Origin: Mesobacillus boroniphilus JCM 21738
GTDB taxonomy: Bacteria > Bacillota > Bacilli > Bacillales > Cytobacillaceae
Reading direction: 5' to 3'
NCBI RefSeq assembly: GCF_000517385.1
Contig: NZ_BAUW01000036.1
Coordinates: 1-38,338, forward strand
DNA length: 38,338 nt
This document shows positions 17,944 to 25,447 of the stretch, piece by piece. The notes beneath the pieces were generated by a model, which made no database searches, was not told the DNA's origin, and saw only the letters and a list, made by a program, of their open reading frames with translations. The translations under genes were made by a program, and so were the position numbers. The stretch's first letter is position 1. Each line of letters opens with the position of its first letter.

Positions 17944-19308
17944 ATGATGGATGATATTTTAATTGCCCGTTCACTGTTTGGCACTACAATGGGTTTCCAT
18001 ATTATCAATGCAACAATTGGGGTTGGACTGCCTTTGATGATTCTGGCGGCAGAACTTCTCTACCAGAAAACAAATGACGTCGATTATGCCGTCATGGCCA
18101 AAAGATGGACAAAAGCATTTGCAGTGACTCTTGGGGTCGGCATCCCAACTGGTACGATTGCTGGTGTCCAGCTCTCCCTCCTATGGCCAGGATTCATGGA
18201 GGTCGTCGGCAGAGTAATGGCGCTTCCATTCCAAATTGAGATTTATGCTTTTTTTATCGAGGCTTTATTCATGTCTATCTATGTTTACGCAGCTGATAGG
18301 ATCTCACCTTGGATGAGAATCGCCAGTCTTACCCTTGTGGCTCTCGGTGCTCTTGCTTCAGCCGTGCTGATTACGAACGTTCACGCTTTCCAAGGTACAC
18401 CAAGAGGGTTCCGTGTGGAAAACGGTGAATTAGTGGATATTGACCCCTGGGCTGCCTTTTGGAACCCAAGTTTTGTCATAACAGGTGGGCATGTTGTCGT
18501 CACTGCCTATATGACTGGCGCGTTTATAATCGCCACGGTTGCTGCCTATAAGATGCTAAGAAGTGACTTCGGCTCAAGAGTTTATATGTTCCACCAGAAA
18601 GCATTAATGGCCAGTTTGATCATTGGCGGGATATTTTCCATCCTGACCGCAGTGAATGGCCATTCTGCCGCTCAATACCTGCATGAATACCAGCCTGAAA
18701 AACTGGCAGGTGCTGAAGGCCTTTTTGAGACACAGAAATATGCGCCACTGGCTATAGGCGGGTTCACCGACAGGGAAACAGAATCGGTCAAATGGGGGAT
18801 TGAAATTCCCTGGGCGTTGAGTTTTCTTGCGGGAAATTCTTTTGATACCGAAGTAAAAGGACTTAATGATTTCCCTGAAGAACATTGGCCGCCGCTGTTT
18901 ATCCATACACTATTCAATGCAATGGTCGGTGTCGGGATGCTGTTGATCACCCTTTCTATGATTGCCTTTGTCTGGAACAAAATTTTAAAGAAAGACAAAT
19001 TCCCGAAATTCCTGATGTGGCTTTTTGTAGCTACTGGGCCGCTTGCAATGCTCGGAATTGAATTTGGCTGGGTTTTTGCCTGTACAGGCAGGCAGCCTTG
19101 GGTGATTTACCATGTTCTATCGACAGAAGATGCTGCGACAACCGCCTCTAACCTGGGTATTTTATTTATGCTGTTTGCCGGAGTTTACGTTTTACTGGGT
19201 GCTATGGAAATCATCGTGCTTCGTTACTTCTTCCGTAAAAATACGGTTTTAGATGATTTAAACAGGGCACAGCAAAAAGAAATCCCTTTGTATGGCTCCA
19301 ATTCATGA
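17944..19308 (+). CDS. cydA: Cytochrome bd-type menaquinol oxidase subunit I (CydA/YthA)
   Basis: This catalytic haem-bearing subunit of a bd-type quinol oxidase reduces O2 using menaquinol. It has 454 residues and about nine membrane segments. The N-terminal haem ligand His is in GFHIINATIG, a second ligand His in ITGGHVVVTAYM, and the conserved FGWVFACTGRQPWVIYHVL (GRQPW signature) is near the C terminus. The quinol-binding Q-loop after about residue 240 is short, as in Bacillus enzymes. It resembles B. subtilis YthA more than the CydABCD operon enzyme, since no cydCD follows. ATG follows AAAGGAAG. It forms an operon with the next gene. Confidence 0.93.
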   Translation: MMDDILIARSLFGTTMGFHIINATIGVGLPLMILAAELLYQKTNDVDYAVMAKRWTKAFAVTLGVGIPTGTIAGVQLSLLWPGFMEVVGRVMALPFQIEIYAFFIEALFMSIYVYAADRISPWMRIASLTLVALGALASAVLITNVHAFQGTPRGFRVENGELVDIDPWAAFWNPSFVITGGHVVVTAYMTGAFIIATVAAYKMLRSDFGSRVYMFHQKALMASLIIGGIFSILTAVNGHSAAQYLHEYQPEKLAGAEGLFETQKYAPLAIGGFTDRETESVKWGIEIPWALSFLAGNSFDTEVKGLNDFPEEHWPPLFIHTLFNAMVGVGMLLITLSMIAFVWNKILKKDKFPKFLMWLFVATGPLAMLGIEFGWVFACTGRQPWVIYHVLSTEDAATTASNLGILFMLFAGVYVLLGAMEIIVLRYFFRKNTVLDDLNRAQQKEIPLYGSNS

Positions 19309-19322
19309 AAGGATGATCCATT

Positions 19323-20372
19323 TTGACTGATGCGCTAACTGCCATTACCGTTCTCTGGGGCTTCGTCTTTATCTACGCTGTCATGGCAACGATGGACTTC
19401 GGAGCTGGGTTCTGGTCGATGGTCTATATCAATAAAACAAAAACGAAAGCAACGAATATTGCCAACCGCTATCTGTCACCGACATGGGAGGTTACGAATA
19501 CTTTTATTGTTGCGCTTGTTGTCGCTGTTTACAGCATGTTCCCCAGAGCGGCTTACACTTTGGGGACTGTATTGCTGATTCCTGGCAGTATGATTTTGCT
19601 GCTATTGTCATTGCGAAGTGCTTTCCTTGTTTTTTCGAATATTGCGGAGGATTATCGGAAGGTGCTGACTTATATTTCGGGAATCAGCGGAATTCTGATT
19701 CCAGGGTTGCTGATCAGCGTCCTGCCAATCACCCATGGCGGTTTCGTAGAATTTACGGATGGAGCACAGAACCTGGATTTGGGCAAATTGTTTACAAGTC
19801 CAAATGTCTACGCTTTTATTGGTTTTGCAGTCGCCAGTACACTTTTCCTGTCTTCCCTGCTGCTAGCCGATTACTCTAAAGCCTCCGATGAGCTTCATGC
19901 TTATCACGTATACAGGCGTGATGCATTGATCATGGGGCCGATTTCGCTAATCATGGCTTTTGCGATCATGCTGACATTAAGAAATGAGGCGGCATGGATT
20001 TACGATAAAATGATGGATGACCTCTCCATTCTGATTCTTTCGGTTATATTATTTCTGATCGGAGGTCTGGCACTTATCCTTCCATCGATAAATAATAAAT
20101 CACTTAGAGGAATTCCAAGGCTTGCAGTCATTTTGATCACATTTCAATACCTGGCAGCAAGCTATGTTTACGGGAAGGCTCATCTGCCTTACATCGTATA
20201 TCCAGAAGTAACAATCCAATCCGCTTTTACAGACCCAAACTCATTCCGGGCTGTTTTCACGACATACATTGTCGGATTTTTAATCCTTTTTCCCGGTTTT
20301 ATTTATTTCTGGAGTCTGTTCATGCAGGATAAAAGATACTTGCGTCAGAAAAAAACGAAAGAACAAACTTAA
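19323..20372 (+). CDS. cydB: Cytochrome bd-type menaquinol oxidase subunit II (CydB/YthB)
   Basis: This second oxidase subunit has 349 residues and about eight membrane segments. The family start is visible in FVFIYAVMATMDFGAGFWSMVY, with MDFGAG conserved. The start is a TTG at 19323 behind AAAGGATGATCC, 14 bp after cydA. The closest relatives I recognise are YthB/CioB-like short CydB proteins. No CydX-like small subunit gene was found directly downstream. I see no Rex operator upstream of cydA, unlike many cyd operons. Confidence 0.9.
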   Translation: MTDALTAITVLWGFVFIYAVMATMDFGAGFWSMVYINKTKTKATNIANRYLSPTWEVTNTFIVALVVAVYSMFPRAAYTLGTVLLIPGSMILLLLSLRSAFLVFSNIAEDYRKVLTYISGISGILIPGLLISVLPITHGGFVEFTDGAQNLDLGKLFTSPNVYAFIGFAVASTLFLSSLLLADYSKASDELHAYHVYRRDALIMGPISLIMAFAIMLTLRNEAAWIYDKMMDDLSILILSVILFLIGGLALILPSINNKSLRGIPRLAVILITFQYLAASYVYGKAHLPYIVYPEVTIQSAFTDPNSFRAVFTTYIVGFLILFPGFIYFWSLFMQDKRYLRQKKTKEQT

Positions 20373-20455
20373 GGCTTCCTGAATTTAGCGGGAATTGCTC
20401 CTGCCATTTCGCTGCATCCTAAGGTTGTATCAACCAAAAAAGGAGTGTTACACCG

Positions 20456-20610
20456 ATGGCAAAAGATGTGTTATGTGAAGTGAATAACTGCCAGTACTGG
20501 CAAGATGGCAATCTTTGCAGTGCCGATAAAATATATGTTGTCAGCCATGTCGGCGAGACAGCGATAACAGCCGTGAAACAGACTGCAAAACGTTTGAAGC
20601 TTTAAGTTAA
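20456..20610 (+). CDS. DUF1540 Cys-rich small protein (frameshift near 20563)
   Basis: This short protein carries the DUF1540 pattern: LCEVNNCQYWQDGNLCSADKIYV with Cys at 7, 12 and 21. In the raw frame it ends ITAVKQTAKRLKL at 20605. Shifting one base after ETA (20563) gives a tail of NSRETDCKTFEALS that ends at 20610 and restores the fourth conserved Cys. One base is therefore probably missing, and the true product is about 51 residues. AGGAG lies ten bases upstream of ATG. The four Cys suggest metal binding. The biological role is unknown. Confidence 0.78.
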
Positions 20611-20614
20611 TGAC

Positions 20615-20641
20615 TAAGACCGGGTTAGCCCGGTCTTTTAT
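20615..20641 (+). terminator. Terminator between the DUF1540 gene and the CPBP protease gene
   Basis: AAGACCGGG and CCCGGTCTT form a perfect nine-pair stem with loop TTAG, followed by TTATATTT. It serves the plus-strand gene and may also serve the convergent minus-strand gene. Confidence 0.85.
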
Positions 20642-20643
20642 AT

Positions 20644-21276
20644 TTACCGTATGATAAACCAATACACAGATATGATCCCCATGTCACTCAATACATGCGC
20701 GATTATTGCTGCTGTGATGGAACCGGTTTTCTCTCTGATATAGCCCCATAATATGCCCGCAATTAAGACAGGGACAGTTGCAATGATGCCGAATATCCCT
20801 TCGAAAATGGGAATCACCGAGAGGAAATGGTGCAACGTATAAAAAACTGCCGTCATCAAAATCGCATACTTAGCTGTGCCTTCCATTCTCAGCTTTTCAA
20901 AGATATACCCTCTCCAATAGACCTCTTCCAAAATTGGATTGGCCACCAGCAAAATCAGCACTAGCCAAATCTCACTTCGTGCAGAAAATCCCCACTCCCA
21001 TAGTAATACCCGCAGCTGATCTATATCTAAAAGATAAATATGCAGCCAGTTCAACCCGCCAAAAATGAACAGAAAAAAGAGCAGCCCGCTTCCGAAACCC
21101 AAAATAACAGTCTTGCTTGTCAATTTGAACCTTTCCAGCGGAAATCCATGGCCAAGCAACGGCACTGTAAGAAGCCAGCTATAGAAGAGCAAAAACGTTG
21201 CGATTACGCTTTCTAGCACTTGAAGACCTATGAAAATCATAAGCGTTGGCCCGACTAGCAGAAAAATTTTCTTCAT
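20644..21276 (-). CDS. CPBP family intramembrane metalloprotease
   Basis: This polytopic protein of about 210 residues has six to seven hydrophobic segments and the three CPBP/Abi motifs: EEVYWRG (EExxxR), FYTLHH (FxxxH) and HVLSDMG (HxxxD). Family members include Rce1-like proteases and bacteriocin self-immunity proteins. No bacteriocin gene is visible here, so the substrate is open. The ATG at 21276 or the GTG at 21282 could start translation; both use the GGTAGGTGG region just behind the stop of the upstream hydrolase gene. The two genes are probably cotranscribed and coupled. Confidence 0.85.
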   Translation of the reverse strand: MKKIFLLVGPTLMIFIGLQVLESVIATFLLFYSWLLTVPLLGHGFPLERFKLTSKTVILGFGSGLLFFLFIFGGLNWLHIYLLDIDQLRVLLWEWGFSARSEIWLVLILLVANPILEEVYWRGYIFEKLRMEGTAKYAILMTAVFYTLHHFLSVIPIFEGIFGIIATVPVLIAGILWGYIREKTGSITAAIIAHVLSDMGIISVYWFIIR

Positions 21277-21282
21277 ACCCAC

Positions 21283-22101
21283 CTACCCCAGACCAGCTTC
21301 CTTCTTCATGTTACTTTCTAATTTAAATCTTTCATTGAGGGGCTGTAAAAAGCGGTCGAGAATCGCATTGAATTCAGGATATGACCTCGGCGGCAGCTGA
21401 TGGGTGCCACTCTTTATATACACCACTTGGGTTTGGGGAGTTTTTTTTTGAAAAGGAATGCGGTAATGGTGCATTGGTTTTTCAAGCGAACCGTATACAA
21501 GCAGAATCGGCAATTCCAGCCTGCCAAGAGAATCAGTGGAATCATATTGAAGTCCAGCTTTGCAATACTCGTAGCATCGCTGGGCATCAGAACGTTTGGC
21601 GTATTCAAATATCTTTTTTTCATCTCCTGGATCACCTTTATGAAACTTTGCCTGCCATTTTGCAGCCAGGGACACTTGACCGAATTTGACCATTAGCATC
21701 ACTAACTTAATAATAAATTTCGGGATAAGGGTATCAATTTTTGAAAACCCTCCAGACAAGATTAAGGCTTCAGATCGTTCAGGGTACTTCATTGCAAACT
21801 CCTGGGCAACCAACCCACCATATGAATAGCCGCATAGCACCACTTTTTCAATACCTAGTTCGTCTAGCATCTTTTTCAGATCTTCTGCAAGTCCCCTAAT
21901 GGTTACAGGCTTGTTTCCTTTCGAGCTCCGGCCATGCCCTGCAAGGTCGAAAAAGATTGTCTTGTATCGATCAGCGAGTTCCTCCTGATGCAAAAATACA
22001 TTATGTCCCATCACAAAAGGATGAATAAAAACAACAGGCAATCCGTCACCTTTTATATGATAATAAAGTGAGAGAGAGTCATCGATTTTGGCATATGGCA
22101 T
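21283..22101 (-). CDS. Alpha/beta hydrolase
   Basis: This alpha/beta hydrolase of about 272 residues has oxyanion-region FIHPFVMGHN, FFDLAGHGRSS, nucleophile elbow GYSYGG and a C-terminal His in SGTHQLPP. There is no signal peptide. The usual His-Gly before the oxyanion turn is replaced by His-Pro. The start at 22101 has GAGGTG nine bases upstream; an earlier ATG at 22128 lies before the RBS. The substrate cannot be predicted. It sits directly upstream of the CPBP protease gene. Confidence 0.82.
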   Translation of the reverse strand: MPYAKIDDSLSLYYHIKGDGLPVVFIHPFVMGHNVFLHQEELADRYKTIFFDLAGHGRSSKGNKPVTIRGLAEDLKKMLDELGIEKVVLCGYSYGGLVAQEFAMKYPERSEALILSGGFSKIDTLIPKFIIKLVMLMVKFGQVSLAAKWQAKFHKGDPGDEKKIFEYAKRSDAQRCYEYCKAGLQYDSTDSLGRLELPILLVYGSLEKPMHHYRIPFQKKTPQTQVVYIKSGTHQLPPRSYPEFNAILDRFLQPLNERFKLESNMKKEAGLG

Positions 22102-22193
22102 AAAAAGCATCACCTCTTTATGCTGCATTTACCCGAAACGATTATAAGTAAATAGAATTTTATTTAAGTTCAAAAATTTTCCGAAGAATAAAT

Positions 22194-22228
22194 ACCCCCT
22201 CTTAACTTTATTGGTTAAGGACGGGGGT
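22194..22228 (-). terminator. Probable terminator of the DUF4397-sortase operon
   Basis: On the minus strand CCCCC..CTTAAC and GTTAAG.GGGGG pair with small internal mismatches, followed by the moderately T-rich TATTTATTC. It lies about 80 bp after the sortase stop. Confidence 0.5.
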
Positions 22229-22309
22229 TGGTTACCATGTGATTGTTGCCATCTTATTTCCCAAAAAACTCACACTTTTAGCCTAAGAAAGTACAGCCCA
22301 GCTTGCTTC

Positions 22310-22906
22310 TTATTGCTGTATGGCTGTGACGACTAATCGCTCTTCGTGATTTTTTGTGAGCGGATTGAACCATCCTGTGCATGTGATTAATTGTAAACGT
22401 TTTTGAGAAGTGAAGCCGTAAATCTCTTCGATTGGTCCGTCATCATAAGGATAGGATTCAATCTTTACGATTTTATAGCGCAAGGTCTTTTCACTGTCTG
22501 ACAAAACTACTTCATCATCAAGAGCGACATCCTCCAGATCAAAAAACACACCTTTTCCAAGATAGTTATCGACATGCCCAGCTAAGACGACATTCCCATT
22601 TTCCCCTGGCATTGCGCCTTAGTGTACCAACCAATTTCCTTCACATCTTCCGGGACTTCCATTGCTCCATCCTCTTGGAGTCCAACTGGAATGATTTTTG
22701 CATCAAGTTCGATCGATGCAATGGTTATGTTTAAAGGGACCATGCCTTTTTCTTGGTTGACCTTTTTTGGCGGAGGGCTTCGAAGTTGAAGCTGGTGAAT
22801 GAACAACTGGTTCTGCCTTAGCTTCTTCAATGTCCACAATCGGCTCTGAGTACATGGGTTGACAGCCTGCAAGAATGACAACTAGTAAAAGATTAATGAA
22901 AAGCAT
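22310..22906 (-). CDS. Class D/F-like sortase, two frameshifts (near 22617 and 22770)
   Basis: This transpeptidase attaches proteins carrying an LPXTG-like motif to the cell wall. The catalytic triad is visible: His in VVLAGHVDN, Cys in LQLITCTGWF and Arg in HEERLVV. The N terminus, from ATG 22906, reads LLLVVILAGCQP (lipobox-like) and an acidic, Ala/Pro-rich linker, then the beta-barrel VPLNITIASIELDAKIIPVGL. Two breaks are needed to join these. One A too many in the A run at about 22770 shifts SAKK to VNQEK, and one lost G at about 22617 shifts GWYTK to GAMPGENGN. Repaired length is about 198 residues. It overlaps the end of the DUF4397 gene. Confidence 0.82.
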
Positions 22907-23696
22907 TTTTTCTTTTATAGAAATAGAAACCGGCTGCACCGATCAGCAATACAAATGGCAGCATGCTCATCATCAGACCTGTTACTCCGCCCTTACCTGT
23001 GTCAGGCATTTCTTTAGGCATCACAGTTGTCGATGGATCCGCAAGGACAATTGCATCAAGTGCAGGCTCCCCGCTGGCAAGACCAACAGCAAGCACAGTG
23101 TAAATCATATCTGCTTTAAGCTCAGTTTCTGGTAAAGACAGCACCGCATCCTGCGTACCAGCTGCCCTAACTTCTAAATCCAATGTTGCCGAATCAACTT
23201 CCAAGTAGTCCGTTACACCCTTGAAAGGCGCGTTTGGAAAAAGAACATCTCCATCAGTCACTGCTACATCAACAGCTGGCGCATCAGGGGAAAAATGGCC
23301 GACTCGAACTTTAGCCTTGCCCTTTTCTGTCATCATGTCATCATTCATGACGGCAACTTCAAGTGCTTCTAATTTGTTGATCGCCAGAACAGTGTATGCC
23401 TTATCTGCCTCAACCGATAAATTAGTTGTCAATACCGGCTTGCCATCAGCTACAGTACCAGCAGCAAAAATGCTTACTTCATGATCGCCCGATGCTACCA
23501 TCAGGTAATCTGTTACAGCCTTAAATTCTGCATTTTCGACTACTACATTCCCATCAACTGTGATATCGACAGCTGGCGCATCAGGGGACGCATGAACAAT
23601 ACGTACCTTCGCCTCGCCATGATTATCAGCTAGCACAGACCCTCCAAACATGGCAAAAATCATGGTGAAAATCAGCAAAAACGAAAACTTCTTCAT
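22893..23696 (-). CDS. DUF4397 surface protein with MPDTG sorting signal
   Basis: This secreted protein has a signal peptide ending near SVLADNHG and then two DUF4397 repeats (about residues 28-120 and 131-225), each starting AKVR followed by (H/F)(A/S)SPDAPAVD. The C terminus is MPDTG, a hydrophobic span LLIGAAGFYFY and KRKNAFH, the standard layout of a cell-wall sorting signal with Met replacing Leu in LPXTG. It is the probable substrate of the sortase encoded immediately downstream and overlapping. ATG 23696 is chosen because AAGGAG has normal spacing; ATG 23702 is too close. The ligand or role of DUF4397 is unknown. Confidence 0.88.
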   Translation of the reverse strand: MKKFSFLLIFTMIFAMFGGSVLADNHGEAKVRIVHASPDAPAVDITVDGNVVVENAEFKAVTDYLMVASGDHEVSIFAAGTVADGKPVLTTNLSVEADKAYTVLAINKLEALEVAVMNDDMMTEKGKAKVRVGHFSPDAPAVDVAVTDGDVLFPNAPFKGVTDYLEVDSATLDLEVRAAGTQDAVLSLPETELKADMIYTVLAVGLASGEPALDAIVLADPSTTVMPKEMPDTGKGGVTGLMMSMLPFVLLIGAAGFYFYKRKNAFH

Positions 23697-23722
23697 CTCC
23701 ATCTCTCCTTTGTTTAAATAAT

Positions 23723-23771
23723 GTATAACTTATAAGCTGATTATGTATAGATTCAGATTAATAAGTTATAC
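23723..23771. repeat. 11-bp perfect inverted repeat in the DUF4397 leader
   Basis: GTATAACTTAT (23723-23733) and ATAAGTTATAC (23761-23771) are exact inverted copies 27 bases apart. They share the GTATAA half-site with the adjacent promoter palindrome. Confidence 0.8.
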
Positions 23772-23776
23772 AACAC

Positions 23777-23805
23777 TTATACAAAGTTTGTATAACATTT
23801 GTCAA
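23777..23805 (-). promoter_or_regulatory. DUF4397-sortase promoter with an embedded 19-bp palindrome
   Basis: On the minus strand TTGACA (23800-23805) is followed after 17 bases by GTATAA (23777-23782). The perfect palindrome TTATACAAAGTTTGTATAA (23777-23795) covers the whole -10 and most of the spacer. This is the classical placement for a dimeric repressor; I do not recognise the regulator. Confidence 0.7.
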
Positions 23806-23841
23806 TTGATAACCCTTTCGAATGTGCTGAAATGATAAATG

Positions 23842-23874
23842 AATGATAAAGACACCCTTCAATGATGAAGAGTG
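23842..23874 (-). terminator. Terminator of hmp
   Basis: On the minus strand GGCACTCTTCA and TGAAGGGTGTC pair with two G-T wobbles around TCAT, followed by TTTATCATT. Confidence 0.65.
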
Positions 23875-23883
23875 CCTTTTGTA

Positions 23884-25098
23884 TTATGCCTCTAGGCTAG
23901 CCATTGGTCCGAAAAATTCGAAGTGAATTCTTTCTTCTTTGACCCCAAGATCCTTTAACGCTGAGTTGATTGCTTTCATGAATGTTACCGGGCCGCAGAA
24001 ATAGAAGTCTGATTGTTCAAGATTCACATTTTCTTTTAGCCATTCCTTTGTTACATATCCTTCAACATCATAGCTGTTATTCTGGCGGTCTTCTTCAGTT
24101 GGCTGATCGTAGAATACCACTGAATTCACCTTTGCTTTTGCAGCTGTGGCTGCGACTTCATCTTTTAGTGCATGGACTTTGCCGTTTTGGGCTGCATGGA
24201 TGAAGGTAACTTCTTTCTCCGGCTGCAGGTCTGCAACTGTGTTAAGCATGCTGACCATCGGAGTCAGTCCGACACCGCCGCTAATCAATACAACCGGTGT
24301 GTCCTTTTCTGTATCTAAGAAGAAATCACCTGCAGGAGCGCTAATTTGGAGGACTTCCCCTTCTTCCACACTGCTGTGCAGGTAGTTGGATACCTTGCCA
24401 TCAGGAGTCCCCATGCCAGCTTCCTTTTTAACGCTGATACGGTAATAATCTTTTCCAGGAGCATCTGATAAGCTGTACTGGCGGATATGCGTGAATTCTT
24501 CGCCTTCGATTTCAAGCTTGATGCTGATATACTGCCCTGGCTTGAATGAAGCAATTACCTTTCTATCCACAGGCTTTAGGTAAAAAGAAGTGATGACTTC
24601 ACTTTCCTCCACCTTTTTCTCCACTATAAATGGACGGAATCCATCCCAGCCGCCTCTTTGGTTAGCAGCAGCATCATACATTTCCGCTTCAACAGAGATG
24701 AACGCATCCGCAATGACACCATATGCCTCTGCCCAAGCATTGTTGATTTCGTCTGTAGCCGCATCTCCAAGCACTTCTTTGATCGCAATCAGGAGGTGCT
24801 TTCCGACGATTGGGTAGTGCTCAGGAAGGATGCCAAGACTGCGGTGCTTATGGGCGATTTGGTTTACAACCGGAAGGATTGCTTCCAGATTATCGATATA
24901 TTTAGCAGCTGCATAGACAGTTCCAGCTAACGCTCTTTGCTGTCGGCCCTGCTTTTGGTTCGCGTGGTTAAAAATATTCAAAAGCTCTGGATGATTTTCA
25001 AACATTGTTTTATAAAATACTGTCGTGATTTGCTCACCGTGAACTTCAAGAACCGGCACTGTGGATTTGATGATCTCAATCGTTTTTTGGTCTAGCAT
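23884..25098 (-). CDS. hmp: Flavohemoglobin / nitric oxide dioxygenase
   Basis: Hmp detoxifies NO to nitrate using O2 and NAD(P)H. The protein has about 404 residues. The globin domain (1-140) has the proximal His in IAHKHRSLGI and distal-pocket Tyr/Gln in TTVFYKTMF and NHANQKQGRQQ. The FAD domain has FKPGQYISIKLEIEG and RQYSLSDAPG, and the NAD domain has VLISGGVGLTPMVSML and FYFCGPVTFMKAI. The start at 25098 follows AGGGGAG by eight bases. It is monocistronic, with an Fnr-type box upstream and a terminator downstream. Confidence 0.95.
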   Translation of the reverse strand: MLDQKTIEIIKSTVPVLEVHGEQITTVFYKTMFENHPELLNIFNHANQKQGRQQRALAGTVYAAAKYIDNLEAILPVVNQIAHKHRSLGILPEHYPIVGKHLLIAIKEVLGDAATDEINNAWAEAYGVIADAFISVEAEMYDAAANQRGGWDGFRPFIVEKKVEESEVITSFYLKPVDRKVIASFKPGQYISIKLEIEGEEFTHIRQYSLSDAPGKDYYRISVKKEAGMGTPDGKVSNYLHSSVEEGEVLQISAPAGDFFLDTEKDTPVVLISGGVGLTPMVSMLNTVADLQPEKEVTFIHAAQNGKVHALKDEVAATAAKAKVNSVVFYDQPTEEDRQNNSYDVEGYVTKEWLKENVNLEQSDFYFCGPVTFMKAINSALKDLGVKEERIHFEFFGPMASLEA

Positions 25099-25160
25099 AA
25101 TATACACTCCCCTATGTTTGTATCCTCTTGTTGAGGTTTGTTTACCTCATTCCCATAGTG

Positions 25161-25203
25161 ATTATAATAGATAAAATAAGCAGACTAAGTGATGCAAATC
25201 ACA
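25161..25203 (-). promoter_or_regulatory. hmp promoter with an Fnr-type box centred near -41.5
   Basis: On the minus strand TGTGATTTGCATCACT (25188-25203) matches the Fnr consensus TGTGA-N6-TCACA except the last base. A perfect TATAAT (25161-25166) follows, with no recognisable -35. With a start about seven bases after the -10, the box centre falls at about -41.5, the class II activator position. A further inverted pair CACTAT/ATAGTG lies at 25202-25219. Confidence 0.75.
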
Positions 25204-25344
25204 CTATCGTAAAATAGTGCTTTCGAATTACAGTTTTGCAGGAAATTTGCTTCCTGCCAAAAGAATTCTTTATTAAAAATGCACCTTATTAGGAAATCTT
25301 ACTATTTAGACCGACTGCAAGCTTACAAAAAAGGTTCGAGAATA

Positions 25345-25380
25345 ATTTTTATAGCGAATTTTTCATTTTTATAGCGAATT
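25345..25380. repeat. Two-copy direct repeat, 20-bp period
   Basis: ATTTTTATAGCGAATT occurs at 25345-25360 and again at 25365-25380, separated by TTTC. It lies just outside the menC terminator. Confidence 0.7.
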
Positions 25381-25408
25381 GGAAATTAACGCTGATTTTT
25401 TCCAGTTA

Positions 25409-25440
25409 AAAATAAACAAAAGCACTGCCTAAGCAGTGCT
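25409..25440 (-). terminator. Terminator of the men operon (after menC)
   Basis: On the minus strand AGCACTGC and GCAGTGCT pair around TTAG, followed by TTTTGTTTATTTTT. Confidence 0.88.
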
Positions 25441-25447
25441 TCTCCAC

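Larger units (their letters stand above)
25108..25408. other. Intergenic region between hmp and menC
   Basis: This stretch of about 300 bp has no credible gene. It holds the hmp promoter and Fnr box (25161-25203), an A/T-rich stretch, and the two-copy repeat at 25345-25380 beside the menC terminator. Confidence 0.7.

Noticed and set aside
20644..22101. Bacteriocin immunity cluster suggested by the CPBP protease
   Set aside because: No small precursor peptide, LanM/radical SAM enzyme or peptide exporter is nearby, and the C39-like peptidase at 2693 is 17 kb away and not fused to an ABC transporter.
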